NCBI RefSeq assembly: GCF_030412965.1
Contig: NZ_JAUHJQ010000001.1
Coordinates: forward strand, 395,960-459,959
Source of the DNA: Nocardioides oceani
Lineage (GTDB): Bacteria > Actinomycetota > Actinomycetes > Propionibacteriales > Nocardioidaceae
DNA length: 64,000 bases
Direction: 5' to 3'
Both the position numbers and the translations under genes were made by a program. The notes below the pieces were generated by a model, which saw only the letters and a program-made list of their open reading frames with translations, had not been told where the DNA came from and did not search any database. Below, one piece after another: positions 1 to 7,938 of this stretch. The first letter of the stretch is position 1. The number at the start of each line of letters is the position of its first letter.

Positions 1-1386
1 GAGCCCGGTCAGCTCGCCGGCGGCGTACAACCCGGCGAGCGGGCGGCCGTCTCGGTCGACGACCTCGGCCTCGGGCGTGGTCCGGAGGCCGCCGAAGGTG
101 AACACGTTGGCCGCCATGACCGGGTACGCGACGAACGGGCCCTGGTTGACCGGTCGGGCCCAGTTCGACTTCGGCGGGGTGAGCCCGGACGTCGCGACGC
201 CGTCGAGGACGAGCGGGTCGGAACCGGCACCGTCGGGGCAGGCGGCGTTGTAGGCGTCGACCGTGGCGACGACCGCGTCGGCCGGGAGCCCGGCCGCCTC
301 GGCGAGCGCCGCGAGCGTGGGCGCGGTGACTGGCGGGACGTCGGTGCGCACACCGCTCATCACGTTGGGGACGGCGAGCCCGCGCTGGTCGAGGACGACC
401 CAGGCCACGCCACCGGTCTGCTCCTGGATCGAGCGGGTGGTCCGCTCGTACCACGCGTCGACGGTGCCGCGGGCCTCGTCGACGAAGCGCTCGCCCTCCT
501 GGTTGAGGAGCACGCCGTAGGGGAAGCAGAAGATCGCCGCCTCCGGCTCGCCGCTACGAGGGTCGACGGGCTCGGCGTGGAAGAGCGAGAAGTTGCCGGA
601 GGTGGCGGCGCCCAGCGCGAGCGCCATCTCCAGTCCCTCGCCCTTGTTGTAGTTGCCGCCGCGGGCGACGGGCCGGGAGGTCAACGCCCGGTCGCCGTGG
701 TAGCGGGCCATCATCTCGGCGTTGCCCTGGTAGCCGCCGCACGCCAGCACCACCGATCCCGCGAAGACGACCGGTCCGCGCACGGTCTGCGCCACCACGC
801 CGTCGACGGTGCCGTCCTCGGCGACGGCGAGCCGGCGGGCGGTGGTCTCGAAGTGGAAGTCCACCCCGAGGCCGCGGGCTGCCTTCCCCATCGTCTCGAC
901 GATGGCCAGCCCGCCGCCGACCGGCGCCAACCGGGTCGTGGACCGGGTGAGGAACGGGGTGGGGACGGCGTCGAACCGCAGCCCGTGCCCCGCCATCCAC
1001 CGCAGCGTGGCCGGCGCGTGCTCGGACAGCGCCGCCACGTAGTCGGGGTCGATGGTGTGCGTCGCCCGGTAGAGCGCGCTGCGCCGCTCCGCCGGGCGAG
1101 CGGCCTCGTGGACCACCGACGGGTCCGGGTGGCCCATGAAGTCGTCGACCAGCGTGTCCTCGAACCCCTCGGCCACCTCGTCGACCGACCGCATCCGCAG
1201 GAACGCCTCGGTGTAGCGGGTGTTGCCGCCGGTCTCGGACTCCACCGAGCGCTCCAGCACCGCGACGCGCGCGCCGGCCTCGGCGGCGGAGACGGCCGCG
1301 GACAGGCCGGCGACGCCCCCGCCGACCACGACCACGTCGTACTCGTGGCGGGCGGGGACGGGTCCGGCAACGGGTTGGTGCGTCAT
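1..1386 (-). CDS. FAD-dependent dehydrogenase, fumarate reductase/TcuA-like (3' end off window)
   Basis: Flavoprotein of the fumarate reductase/3-ketosteroid dehydrogenase/tricarballylate dehydrogenase superfamily, expected to oxidise or reduce a C-C bond next to a carboxyl or keto group using FAD. The ATG at 1386 follows a GGAGGAG ribosome site. The N-terminus carries the dinucleotide-binding GGGVAG at residues 22-27, the ribose-binding acid E45, and GGNTRYTEAFLRM at 53-65, which resembles TcuA-type enzymes. The frame is open to base 1, giving about 462 residues; it ends in the conserved LAGLYAAGEL stretch, so only a short tail should be missing. It is the last visible gene of a minus-strand operon that also holds a second flavoprotein of the same superfamily (2842-4269). 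The substrate cannot be deduced; tricarballylate is only one possibility. Family call is firm, function open. Confidence 0.8.
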   Translation of the reverse strand, partial: MTHQPVAGPVPARHEYDVVVVGGGVAGLSAAVSAAEAGARVAVLERSVESETGGNTRYTEAFLRMRSVDEVAEGFEDTLVDDFMGHPDPSVVHEAARPAERRSALYRATHTIDPDYVAALSEHAPATLRWMAGHGLRFDAVPTPFLTRSTTRLAPVGGGLAIVETMGKAARGLGVDFHFETTARRLAVAEDGTVDGVVAQTVRGPVVFAGSVVLACGGYQGNAEMMARYHGDRALTSRPVARGGNYNKGEGLEMALALGAATSGNFSLFHAEPVDPRSGEPEAAIFCFPYGVLLNQEGERFVDEARGTVDAWYERTTRSIQEQTGGVAWVVLDQRGLAVPNVMSGVRTDVPPVTAPTLAALAEAAGLPADAVVATVDAYNAACPDGAGSDPLVLDGVATSGLTPPKSNWARPVNQGPFVAYPVMAANVFTFGGLRTTPEAEVVDRDGRPLAGLYAAGELTGL

Positions 1387-1406
1387 GGGTCTGCTCCTCC
1401 AGGGGG

Positions 1407-1988
1407 TCAGGCGAAGGTGAGCGCGGCGGAGGTGGTGACGGCACCGAACAGCGGCATGACCTTCTCCATCGCGAAGTCGTGCAGCTCGGGTGCGAAGGAG
1501 GCGCACATGTCCTCGACGACCGTGACCTGGAGGCCGCTGTCGGAGGCGTGCCGGGCCGCCGACTCGACGACCAGGTTGGTGGCCACGCCGCCGAGGACGA
1601 CCTCGGTGACGCCCTCGGCGGCGAGCAGGTCGCGCAGCGGGGTGCCGATGAACGGGTCGACGCACCCCTTGTCGACCACCGGCTCACCGTCCACCGGCGC
1701 GAGTGCCTTGACGATCTGCGCCTCCGGGGAGTCCGCCAGCATCACCCGGTTGACCTCGTAGGGGTCGAAGCGCGGGAGCCGGTTGGTGCGCAGCTTGTAG
1801 GAGGGGTCGAACGCGAGCCGCACGTGGACGACGAGCACGCCCGCCTCCCGCGCCGCCCCGAGCACCCGCTCGGCGGTGGCGAGCACGTCGCGCTCGGCGA
1901 CCTGCGCCTGCAGCGGCGGGGCCTTGAGGTGGGGACCCTCCTCGCAGAGCGCGACCTGGTAGTCGAGCATGAGCAGTGCCTTGGTCAT
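1407..1988 (-). CDS. isochorismatase-fold hydrolase lacking the nucleophilic cysteine
   Basis: A 193-residue protein of the cysteine hydrolase/isochorismatase superfamily, whose members hydrolyse amides (nicotinamidase, biuret and ureidoacrylate amidohydrolases) or, without a cysteine, vinyl ethers (isochorismatase). The start at 1988 is chosen over longer frames because GAAGGA precedes it and the fold begins directly with TKALLMLDYQ. Asp9 and Lys107 of the usual Asp-Lys-Cys triad are present, but in the GGVATN-L-V-V-ES motif the expected Cys is Val140. This is either a non-amidase member with isochorismatase-like chemistry or a catalytically altered relative. It lies between an SDR and a flavoprotein in the same operon and probably acts on the same compound. 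Family assignment is secure; the reaction is unknown. Confidence 0.8.
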   Translation of the reverse strand: MTKALLMLDYQVALCEEGPHLKAPPLQAQVAERDVLATAERVLGAAREAGVLVVHVRLAFDPSYKLRTNRLPRFDPYEVNRVMLADSPEAQIVKALAPVDGEPVVDKGCVDPFIGTPLRDLLAAEGVTEVVLGGVATNLVVESAARHASDSGLQVTVVEDMCASFAPELHDFAMEKVMPLFGAVTTSAALTFA

Positions 1989-2047
1989 CGTGGTTCCTTC
2001 GTCTCGTCCGGTGGGGCGGTGCAGGGGGCGTGCAGGTCGGGGGGTGG

Positions 2048-2848
2048 TCACCAGGCCGACCAGCCGCCGTCGACGTACAGGACCTGTCCGGTCAGGTACG
2101 ACGAGGCCGGCGCGGCCAGGAGGAGCAGCGGTCCGGCGAGGTCCCGGTCGGGGTCGCCGAGCCGGCCGAGCATGGTGCGCTCGGCGAACCAGGCGAGCCG
2201 CTCGGGCTGCTCGCCGAGCGCCGCGGTCATCTGGGTGGGGTAGAAGACCCCGGGGGCCAGGCAGTTCACCGTGATGCCGAGGTGGCCGAGCTCCTGGGCG
2301 AGGCTGCGGGTCACGTTCACCACGCCCGCCTTGGAGCTGTAGTACGCCGACTCCGGGACCGGCCCGACCCGCTCGGCGTAGACCGTGGTCAGGTTGACGA
2401 TCCGGCCGGCGGGGGCGTCGGACGCACCCCGCGCCCGGTCCTCGGCCAGCTGCGCCGTCATCACGCGGCCCGCCTCGCGACCAACCAGCCAGGTGCCGGT
2501 GAGGTTGACCCGGACGACCCGCTCGAACTCCTCGAGGGTCGTCTCGTCGTAGGGCTTGCGCAGCATGATCCCGGCGGCGTTCACGACGACGTCGACCCGC
2601 CCGTGCTCGGCGCGGACCGCGGCGAGGAGTGCGGCGACCGACGGCTCGTCGGTCACGTCGACCTCGTGCTCGCTCGCGTCCGTGGCGGCGGCGGTCGCCC
2701 GCAGGTCCTCCCGGCGCCCGGCGAGGTCGGCGACGGCGAGCGTGGCTCCAGCGTCCCGGAGGGTCCGGGCGGCGACCGCGCCGAGGCCGCCGTGCGCGGC
2801 ACCGACGACCAGGGCCACCTGGCCGTCGAGGGCGAAGGGGTTCACCAT
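2048..2848 (-). CDS. SDR-family NAD(P)-dependent oxidoreductase
   Basis: A 266-residue classical short-chain dehydrogenase, cytosolic, expected to interconvert an alcohol and a ketone with NAD(P). Visible motifs are the glycine-rich GAAHGGLG at residues 16-23, NAAG at 90-93, Y169xxxK173, and a C-terminal YVDGGW typical of the family. The catalytic serine region reads LTTVYA, so threonine seems to stand where serine is usual. The ATG at 2848 overlaps the stop of the upstream flavoprotein gene by 7 bases, indicating translational coupling. It shares an operon with two flavoproteins, a lyase and a hydrolase. The substrate is not evident from sequence. Confidence 0.88.
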   Translation of the reverse strand: MVNPFALDGQVALVVGAAHGGLGAVAARTLRDAGATLAVADLAGRREDLRATAAATDASEHEVDVTDEPSVAALLAAVRAEHGRVDVVVNAAGIMLRKPYDETTLEEFERVVRVNLTGTWLVGREAGRVMTAQLAEDRARGASDAPAGRIVNLTTVYAERVGPVPESAYYSSKAGVVNVTRSLAQELGHLGITVNCLAPGVFYPTQMTAALGEQPERLAWFAERTMLGRLGDPDRDLAGPLLLLAAPASSYLTGQVLYVDGGWSAW

Positions 2849-4269
2849 GCGAGCTCGCTCTCCTCTGCCGCCGCGTGCTGCCCGGCCAAGCGGCCGAACA
2901 CGGCCGCCTTGCCGATCGAGGTGCCGGTCATGTAGCCGGCGCCGTGGAAGCCGCCCACAACCTCCCCGACGGCGTAGAGCCTGTCGATCGGTTCGTGCCA
3001 CCAGTCGGAAACCCGCATCCGGGTGTCGACGGTGAGCCCGCAGTACGTCGCCAGCACGACGGTCCCGGTCGGGTGGGCGTAGAACGGCGGCTGGGCGAGG
3101 GGGAACAGCTCCCCCACCGCCCCGGACAGGTGGCGCCGCCCGAGCGGGTCGGGCCGCCCGTCCTCGATCGCGTCGTTGTAGTCCGCCACCGTCCGCTGCA
3201 GGGAACCCTCCGGCAACCCGAGCGCGGTCTCGAGCTCCGCGACGCTGTCGGCCCGCACGAGCATCCCGGCCCGCTCGCGGCCGGCGAACTCGTAGATCGG
3301 GACCTCGTCGTTGGACATCGCCATCGTGCGGGCGTCGAAGACCTGCCAGGTCCGCACCCCGGGCTGCGCCAGCGCGGCGTCGCCGATCTCCTTGTAGTTG
3401 CTGGACTCGTCGACGAACCGGCGCCCCAGCGCGTTCACAGCGATGGCGCCCTTGTAGACCGCGAGGATCCCGGTGCCGTCCTCGTCGGGGTGCGGCTCGG
3501 CGTAGTGGCCGTAGGTGCCCTTGATGTACGGCGTGTCCCGCAGGCCGGCGCCCACGGCCAGTCCCATCTTCAGCCCGTCGCCCCGGTTGCCGGCGCCGCC
3601 GGCGGTCAGCGCGTTCGCCATCTGCGGGGCGAAGGTCGCGAGCAGCTCGGGGTCCTGGGAGAACCCGCCGGTGGCCAGCACCACCGCGTCGGCCAGGACC
3701 CGGCGGTGCTCGCCGTCGGGGCCGACGACGTCGACGCCGAGGACGCGCCCGCGCTCGCCGTCGCGGACCAGCCGCTGGGCGGCGGTGCCCAGCAGCAGGC
3801 GGGCGCCGGAGCGGCCGGCGGCGCGCAGGAGGTGCACCAGCATCGCCGTGGTGTCGGTGGGGTGGCTGCGCGGCACCGACTGCCCGGAGGCGGCGTGGAT
3901 CTCCCCGTACGCGACGCCGTGGCGCTTGAGCCAGCGGTAGGTCTCCAGCTGGTGCTCGCAGTAGAGGTCCACCAGCCGGGGGTCGTTGCGGTGCCGGCCG
4001 ACCTCGAGCAGGTCGGCGCGGAGCAGGTCGACGGAGTCCTCGATGCCCTGCTCGGTCTGCTCGTCGGTGCCCGCGAACGCCGAGAGCCCGGCCGACTTCA
4101 CCGTCGACCCGCCGATCGCGTCGGTCTTCTCGATGAGCACGGCGTACTGCCCGGCCTCGGCGGCCGCGAGCAGCGCGGCGCACCCGGCGAGACCGGCCCC
4201 GACGACCAGGACGCCGACCCGCTCGGGCAGCTCGGTCTCGAGGGGCAGCCCCGGGATCGCGCCGGTCAC
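2842..4269 (-). CDS. FAD-dependent oxidoreductase, fumarate reductase flavoprotein-like
   Basis: A 475-residue soluble flavoprotein of the fumarate reductase/succinate dehydrogenase flavoprotein superfamily. GAGLAG at residues 24-29 binds the FAD ADP moiety, IGGSTVKSAG is the second FAD contact, VVLATGGFSQ marks the end of the first FAD half, and GGFHGAGYMTGTSIGKAAVFGRLAG-type residues close the C-terminal FAD region. There is no signal peptide and no haem or iron-sulfur domain, unlike periplasmic flavocytochromes c. The start is a GTG at 4269 overlapping the preceding stop as GTGA. It is the second flavoprotein of this operon after 1-1386; two related dehydrogenases in one operon suggests two oxidation steps or two substrates. 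The specific reaction is unknown. Confidence 0.82.
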   Translation of the reverse strand: MTGAIPGLPLETELPERVGVLVVGAGLAGCAALLAAAEAGQYAVLIEKTDAIGGSTVKSAGLSAFAGTDEQTEQGIEDSVDLLRADLLEVGRHRNDPRLVDLYCEHQLETYRWLKRHGVAYGEIHAASGQSVPRSHPTDTTAMLVHLLRAAGRSGARLLLGTAAQRLVRDGERGRVLGVDVVGPDGEHRRVLADAVVLATGGFSQDPELLATFAPQMANALTAGGAGNRGDGLKMGLAVGAGLRDTPYIKGTYGHYAEPHPDEDGTGILAVYKGAIAVNALGRRFVDESSNYKEIGDAALAQPGVRTWQVFDARTMAMSNDEVPIYEFAGRERAGMLVRADSVAELETALGLPEGSLQRTVADYNDAIEDGRPDPLGRRHLSGAVGELFPLAQPPFYAHPTGTVVLATYCGLTVDTRMRVSDWWHEPIDRLYAVGEVVGGFHGAGYMTGTSIGKAAVFGRLAGQHAAAEESELAW

Positions 4270-5243
4270 CGCAGGTCCTCCCAGGACCGGTCGAGCAGGG
4301 TCTCCGCGGCCGTGAACTCCGGCAGGCGGAAGAGCTGCTGCCGCTCGCTCCAGCCGACCATGCGATCGGCCCGCGACGCGGTCTCCCCGTGCTCCCGCAG
4401 GTGCGCGAGCGCCTCGCGCCCGGCGAGGTGCATGGACCGCATCAGGTAGTTGGCGAAGAGCACCACGCCGAAGCCCAGCCCGGCGTACTCCTCGAGCGTC
4501 AGCTGCGGCGTCCTCCCGCCCTCGACCACGTTGACCACGAGGGGGACGCCGGCGAGCTCGCGCCCGACGAGCTCCAGCTCCTCGACGGTCCGCGGCGCCT
4601 CCACGAACAGCACGTCCGCGCCCGCCTCGCGGTAGGCGAGGGCCCGTTCGATCGCCTCGTCGATCCCCTCCGCGGACCGGGCGTCGGTGCGGGCCAGGAC
4701 CACCAGGCCCTCGTCGGTGCGGGCGTCGCAGGCCGCCGCGATCTTGGTCTGCATGTGGCCGAGCGGGATGAGCTGGTGGTGGTCGAAGTGACCACACCGC
4801 TTGGGCATCTCCTGGTCCTCCAGCTGCACCGCGGCTGCCCCGGCCCGCTCCAGCAGCCGGACGGTCCGCATGGCCACCAGCGGACCGCCGAACCCGGTGT
4901 CGGCGTCGACGACGAGCGGCAGCGCGGTCGCGTCCGCGACACGAGCCGCGGCGTCGACTACCTCGGTCTGCGAGAGCAGCCCGATGTCCGGCACGCCGTG
5001 GCCGGCGTTGGCCAGCCCCGCCCCCGTCGCGTACGCCGCCGGGAACCCCGCCTCCTCGACCAACCGGGCGCCGAGGGCGTCGGTCACACCGGGGAGCACG
5101 AGCGGCTCGGCGACCCGCCCCGGGGCGGGCACGGCCTCGGCCAGCGCGTCGCGCAGGGCCTGCCGCTTCTCGGCGGCGCTCCTGCCCCGCCCGACGGCGG
5201 GGAGGGTGCTCGTCAGGTCGGCCGACCAGCGCGGCTCGGGCAC
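4266..5243 (-). CDS. isocitrate lyase/PEP mutase family lyase
   Basis: A 325-residue member of the PEP mutase/isocitrate lyase superfamily, whose lyases cleave 2-methylisocitrate, 2,3-dimethylmalate or oxaloacetate. The metal-binding DADTGFG lies at residues 113-119 and the lyase-type active-site loop PKRCGH at 147-152 with Cys150, which favours C-C lyase over phosphonomutase activity. LARTDAR and NVVEGGRTP are further family blocks. The GTG at 5243 is preferred because GAGGAGA lies 6 bases upstream; longer in-frame starts reach into the promoter. It is the first gene of the minus-strand catabolic operon, divergent from the GntR regulator. It is not clearly PrpB, since no methylcitrate synthase or dehydratase lies nearby; a dimethylmalate-lyase-like role is plausible but inferred. 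Confidence 0.82.
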   Translation of the reverse strand: MPEPRWSADLTSTLPAVGRGRSAAEKRQALRDALAEAVPAPGRVAEPLVLPGVTDALGARLVEEAGFPAAYATGAGLANAGHGVPDIGLLSQTEVVDAAARVADATALPLVVDADTGFGGPLVAMRTVRLLERAGAAAVQLEDQEMPKRCGHFDHHQLIPLGHMQTKIAAACDARTDEGLVVLARTDARSAEGIDEAIERALAYREAGADVLFVEAPRTVEELELVGRELAGVPLVVNVVEGGRTPQLTLEEYAGLGFGVVLFANYLMRSMHLAGREALAHLREHGETASRADRMVGWSERQQLFRLPEFTAAETLLDRSWEDLR

Positions 5244-5280
5244 GGGCGTCTCCTCGGGTCCGGTGTCATCGGGCCGGCTC

Positions 5281-5308
5281 CCGGGACCGCTCCTGCAGCG
5301 GTTCCCGG
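5281..5308 (-). other. 5'-leader hairpin of the lyase operon
   Basis: In the transcript of the catabolic operon the arms CCGGGACCGCT and AGCGGTTCCCGG pair around a 5-nt loop with one bulged base. An outer pairing of GCCGGC at 5273-5278 with GCCGGC at 5324-5329 could extend it. It sits about 35 nt upstream of the lyase start. No U-tract follows, so it is not a standard terminator; it may be a stabilising or attenuating leader structure. Function is not known. Confidence 0.4.
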
Positions 5309-5365
5309 GGCGGGTCCCCGGCGGCCGGCTGTCCGACCACCGCCGAGAGCGTCGGCCCGCGACGC

Positions 5366-5383
5366 ACAACTGTCAACAGTTGT
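5366..5383. promoter_or_regulatory. palindromic operator, probable GntR/FCD site
   Basis: A perfect inverted repeat, ACAACTG-TCAA-CAGTTGT, in the 182-bp gap between the divergent lyase operon and the GntR gene. Its TTGT/ACAA ends and overall size resemble sites bound by FadR/FCD-type GntR dimers. The position suits control of both directions by the adjacent regulator. The palindrome is seen directly; the assignment to this regulator rests on proximity and family preference. Confidence 0.6.
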
Positions 5384-5425
5384 CATTCCACTCTGTGGCA
5401 CCGCTGCCATTGCTACGGTCCGCCC

Positions 5426-6136
5426 ATGGCGGCAGCACGGCGCGCGAGCGCCGACGGGGGCACGGGGTCGGCGTCCGAGCGGATCCACAAGGGGCGCACG
5501 ACGATCGCGGCCCTCGCCGAGCGCGAGCTGCGGGAGATGGTCCTCGGCGGCCGGTTCGAGGCCGGTGAGCGCCTCAACGAGGTAGCCCTCGCCGACTCCC
5601 TCGGCATCAGCCGGGGCCCGCTGCGCGAGGCCGTCTCGCGGCTCGCCGCCGAGGGGCTGCTCACGGTCGTGACCCACAAGGGTGCCTACGTCCGCACCGT
5701 GTCGCCGAGCGACCTGCGGGACCTCTACGAGCTGCGGATCGCGGTCGAGACCTACGCCGTGCGGCTCGGCGTCGAGCGCGCGAGCGACGAGCAGCTCGCC
5801 GGCCTGGACGCCGACCTGGCCCGCACCAGGGCCATCCTCGAGCGCCGTTCCGACGAGCCCTACCCCGCCGACCTCGACTTCCACGCCCGCGTCGTCTCCC
5901 TGGCCCGGAACGAGGCGCTGCTGACGCAGGTGCGCGAGACCCATGCCCGGCTCCACCTCGCCCGCGCCCGGTCGGCGCACGACCCCCGGCGCGCCCGCGC
6001 TGCCTACGACGAGCACGCGGCGGTCGTCGCGCGGGTCCTGGCCCGGGACGCCGCCGGCGCCGCGGAGCTGATGGAGAGCCATCTCCGGGCCGCGCTCGAG
6101 AACGCCGCGCAGCGGCTCCAGGCGCCCGCCCCCTGA
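5426..6136 (+). CDS. GntR-family regulator with FCD ligand domain
   Basis: A 236-residue dimeric DNA-binding regulator. The winged helix occupies roughly residues 28-92, with LADSLGISRGPLREAVSRLAAEGLL as the recognition segment, followed by an all-helical FCD domain. Likely metal or ligand residues of the FCD pocket are D149, H153, H197 and H219. Such regulators usually repress catabolic operons until an organic acid or its metabolite binds. The divergent placement and the palindrome at 5366-5383 point to control of the lyase-flavoprotein operon. The ATG lies only 6 bases after a TACGGT box (5414-5419), consistent with a leaderless transcript. Confidence 0.88.
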   Translation: MAAARRASADGGTGSASERIHKGRTTIAALAERELREMVLGGRFEAGERLNEVALADSLGISRGPLREAVSRLAAEGLLTVVTHKGAYVRTVSPSDLRDLYELRIAVETYAVRLGVERASDEQLAGLDADLARTRAILERRSDEPYPADLDFHARVVSLARNEALLTQVRETHARLHLARARSAHDPRRARAAYDEHAAVVARVLARDAAGAAELMESHLRAALENAAQRLQAPAP

Positions 6137-6151
6137 CGACGCGGGGAACGC

Positions 6152-6187
6152 GGAAGGCCCCGCACAGAGTCCTGTGCGGGGCCTTCC
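6152..6187. terminator. bidirectional intrinsic terminator
   Basis: A perfect 16-bp inverted repeat with a 4-nt loop (arms start GGAAGGCCCCGC and end GCGGGGCCTTCC). It lies between the end of the GntR gene on the plus strand and the 3' end of tRNA-Tyr on the minus strand, so it can terminate both. There is no strong U-tract, as is common for actinobacterial terminators. Confidence 0.85.
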
Positions 6188-6197
6188 ATCCCGGCGT

Positions 6198-6278
6198 GGC
6201 AGGTGAAGGATTCGAACCTTCGAAGGCAAAGCCGACGGATTTACAGTCCGCTCCCATTGGCCGCTCGGGCAACCTGCC
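6198..6278 (-). tRNA. tRNA-Tyr (GTA)
   Basis: Read on the minus strand the acceptor stem is GGCAGGT paired with ACCTGCC, the anticodon loop is CTGTAAA with anticodon GTA (bases 6242-6244), and the T arm is GAAGGTTCGAATCCTTC. The long variable arm fits bacterial tRNA-Tyr, a class II tRNA. The discriminator base after ACCTGCC is A; CCA is not encoded. Confidence 0.95.
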
Positions 6279-6374
6279 GGGATGTCGCGCCGCGGGCGAT
6301 TGGCCCATGGTGACGACGAGGCGAAACAATAGCGCAGCACCAACGCCAGGAAAAAACGTCACCGGGAGGGACAG

Positions 6375-6866
6375 ATGGCCGACTCGTCGTTCGACATCGT
6401 CAGCAAGATCGACCGCCAGGAGGTGGACAACGCGCTGGGCCAGACCGCGCGCGAGATCGCGACCCGGTTCGACTTCAAGGGGACCGGCGCGAGCATCGAG
6501 TGGCAGGGCGAGCAGGTCATCGAGATCAGCGCGTCCGCCGACGACCGGGCCAGCGCCGTGCTCGACGTGTTCAAGGGCAAGCTCGTCAAGCGCGACGTCT
6601 CGTTGAAGGTCCTCGACGCCTCCGAGCCGCGCCCGTCGGGGCAGGTCTCGAAGATCACCGTGACCCTCAAGGAGGGCATCTCCTCCGAGGACGCCAAGAA
6701 GATCTCCAAGCTCATCCGCGACGAGGGCCCCAAGGGCGTCAAGGCGCAGATCCAGGGCGACGAGCTGCGGGTGTCGTCGAAGAAGCGCGACGACCTGCAG
6801 GCGATCATCGCGCTGGTCAAGCAGCAGGACTACGACTTCGCGGTGCAGTTCACCAACTACCGCTGA
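6375..6866 (+). CDS. YajQ-family nucleotide-binding protein
   Basis: A 163-residue cytosolic protein of the YajQ (UPF0234) family, matching its usual length and conserved blocks: [18 protein letters not shown] at the N-terminus, RFDFKGT, and the C-terminal [10 protein letters not shown]. YajQ proteins have two ferredoxin-like domains and bind nucleotides; a Xanthomonas member binds cyclic di-GMP, but the role in actinobacteria is not established. GGGAGGGAC precedes the ATG by a few bases. It stands alone between tRNA-Tyr and the sulfate transporter operon, which ends convergently. Confidence 0.93.
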   Translation: MADSSFDIVSKIDRQEVDNALGQTAREIATRFDFKGTGASIEWQGEQVIEISASADDRASAVLDVFKGKLVKRDVSLKVLDASEPRPSGQVSKITVTLKEGISSEDAKKISKLIRDEGPKGVKAQIQGDELRVSSKKRDDLQAIIALVKQQDYDFAVQFTNYR

Positions 6867-6933
6867 CCGGTACGCCGGAGGGTGGACGCCCGCCCGAGCC
6901 GGGTGCACGGCTCGGGCGGACGCCCGGTCTGGG

Positions 6934-7938
6934 TCAGCCCGCGACCGGTTCGACGGACGGACGGGCGGAGGGGCGGGAGCTGGTCACGGCGGTCGCACCC
7001 TCGGCGGCGACCAGCCAGACGGCCGACCCCGCCTCGAGCCGGAGCGCACGGGCGTGGGTCCGGGTCATCACGACGGTGACCGGCACGTCCTGGTCCGGCA
7101 CGGAGACCGTGACCCGGACCTCGAACCCCACCCGCAGCGCGCGGGTGACGGTGCCCTGCGTGGCAGCGGGTGCGGGCGAGGTGGTGACCTCGATGTCGTG
7201 CGGCCGCAGCCGGAGGTCGCCGAGCGTGGTGACCTCGCCGAGGAAGCCCATGACGAAGTCGTTGGCCGGCTCGTCGTAGAGCTGGTCGGGGCTGCCGACC
7301 TGCTCGACGCGACCCTCGTTGACCACGACGATCTCGTCGGCGACCTCGAGCGCCTCCTCCTGGTCGTGGGTCACGAACACCGTCGTCACGTGGACCTCGT
7401 CGTGGAGGCGGCGCAGCCAGTCGCGCAGCTCCTTGCGCACCTTGGCGTCGAGCGCGCCGAACGGCTCGTCGAGCAGCAGCACGCTGGGCTCGATCGCGAG
7501 CGCCCGCGCCAGCGCCATGCGTTGCCGCTGCCCACCCGAGAGCTGGGACGGCAGGCGGTCGGCGAACGCGTCGAGGTGGACCAGCTGGAGCAGCTCGTCG
7601 ACCTTGGCCCGGATCTCGGCCTTCGGCTTCTTGCGGATCTCCAGGCCGAAGGCGACGTTGCGCGCGACCGAGAGGTGCTTGAACGCCGCGTAGTGCTGGA
7701 AGACGAAGCCCACGTTCCGCTTCTGCACGGGCAGCCGGGTGGCCTCGACGCCCTCGATCACGACCGACCCGGAGTCGGCGGTCTCGAGGCCCGCGATGAT
7801 GCGCAGCAGCGTGGTCTTGCCGCCGCCGCTCGGGCCGAGGAGAGCCGTGAGCTGGCCGGTGGGCAGGGAGAGGTTGATGTCCTGCAGGGCGACGAAGTCG
7901 CCGTAGCGCTTGTTGACGCCTGACACGTCGATGCTCAT
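6934..7938 (-). CDS. cysA: sulfate/thiosulfate ABC transporter ATP-binding protein
   Basis: A 334-residue ABC ATPase energising sulfate import at the inner face of the membrane. Walker A is GPSGGGKT at residues 35-42, the signature is [15 protein letters not shown], and Walker B is [12 protein letters not shown], followed by the H-loop VTHDQ. The C-terminal TOBE-like part contains [10 protein letters not shown], typical of CysA. It starts with an ATG overlapping the cysW stop (ATGA) and is the last gene of cysP-T-W-A, so substrate and family are supported by context. Confidence 0.94.
   Translation of the reverse strand: MSIDVSGVNKRYGDFVALQDINLSLPTGQLTALLGPSGGGKTTLLRIIAGLETADSGSVVIEGVEATRLPVQKRNVGFVFQHYAAFKHLSVARNVAFGLEIRKKPKAEIRAKVDELLQLVHLDAFADRLPSQLSGGQRQRMALARALAIEPSVLLLDEPFGALDAKVRKELRDWLRRLHDEVHVTTVFVTHDQEEALEVADEIVVVNEGRVEQVGSPDQLYDEPANDFVMGFLGEVTTLGDLRLRPHDIEVTTSPAPAATQGTVTRALRVGFEVRVTVSVPDQDVPVTVVMTRTHARALRLEAGSAVWLVAAEGATAVTSSRPSARPSVEPVAG

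Noticed and set aside
711..1370. A 219-residue Ser/Arg-rich minus-strand frame.
   Set aside because: It is a +1 shadow of the TcuA-like flavoprotein, whose own frame stays open to base 1 and has the FAD motifs.
4266..5243. PrpB, 2-methylisocitrate lyase of propionate catabolism.
   Set aside because: The KRCGH loop fits, but prpC and prpD are absent and the neighbours are flavoproteins and an SDR, so only a family-level call is made.
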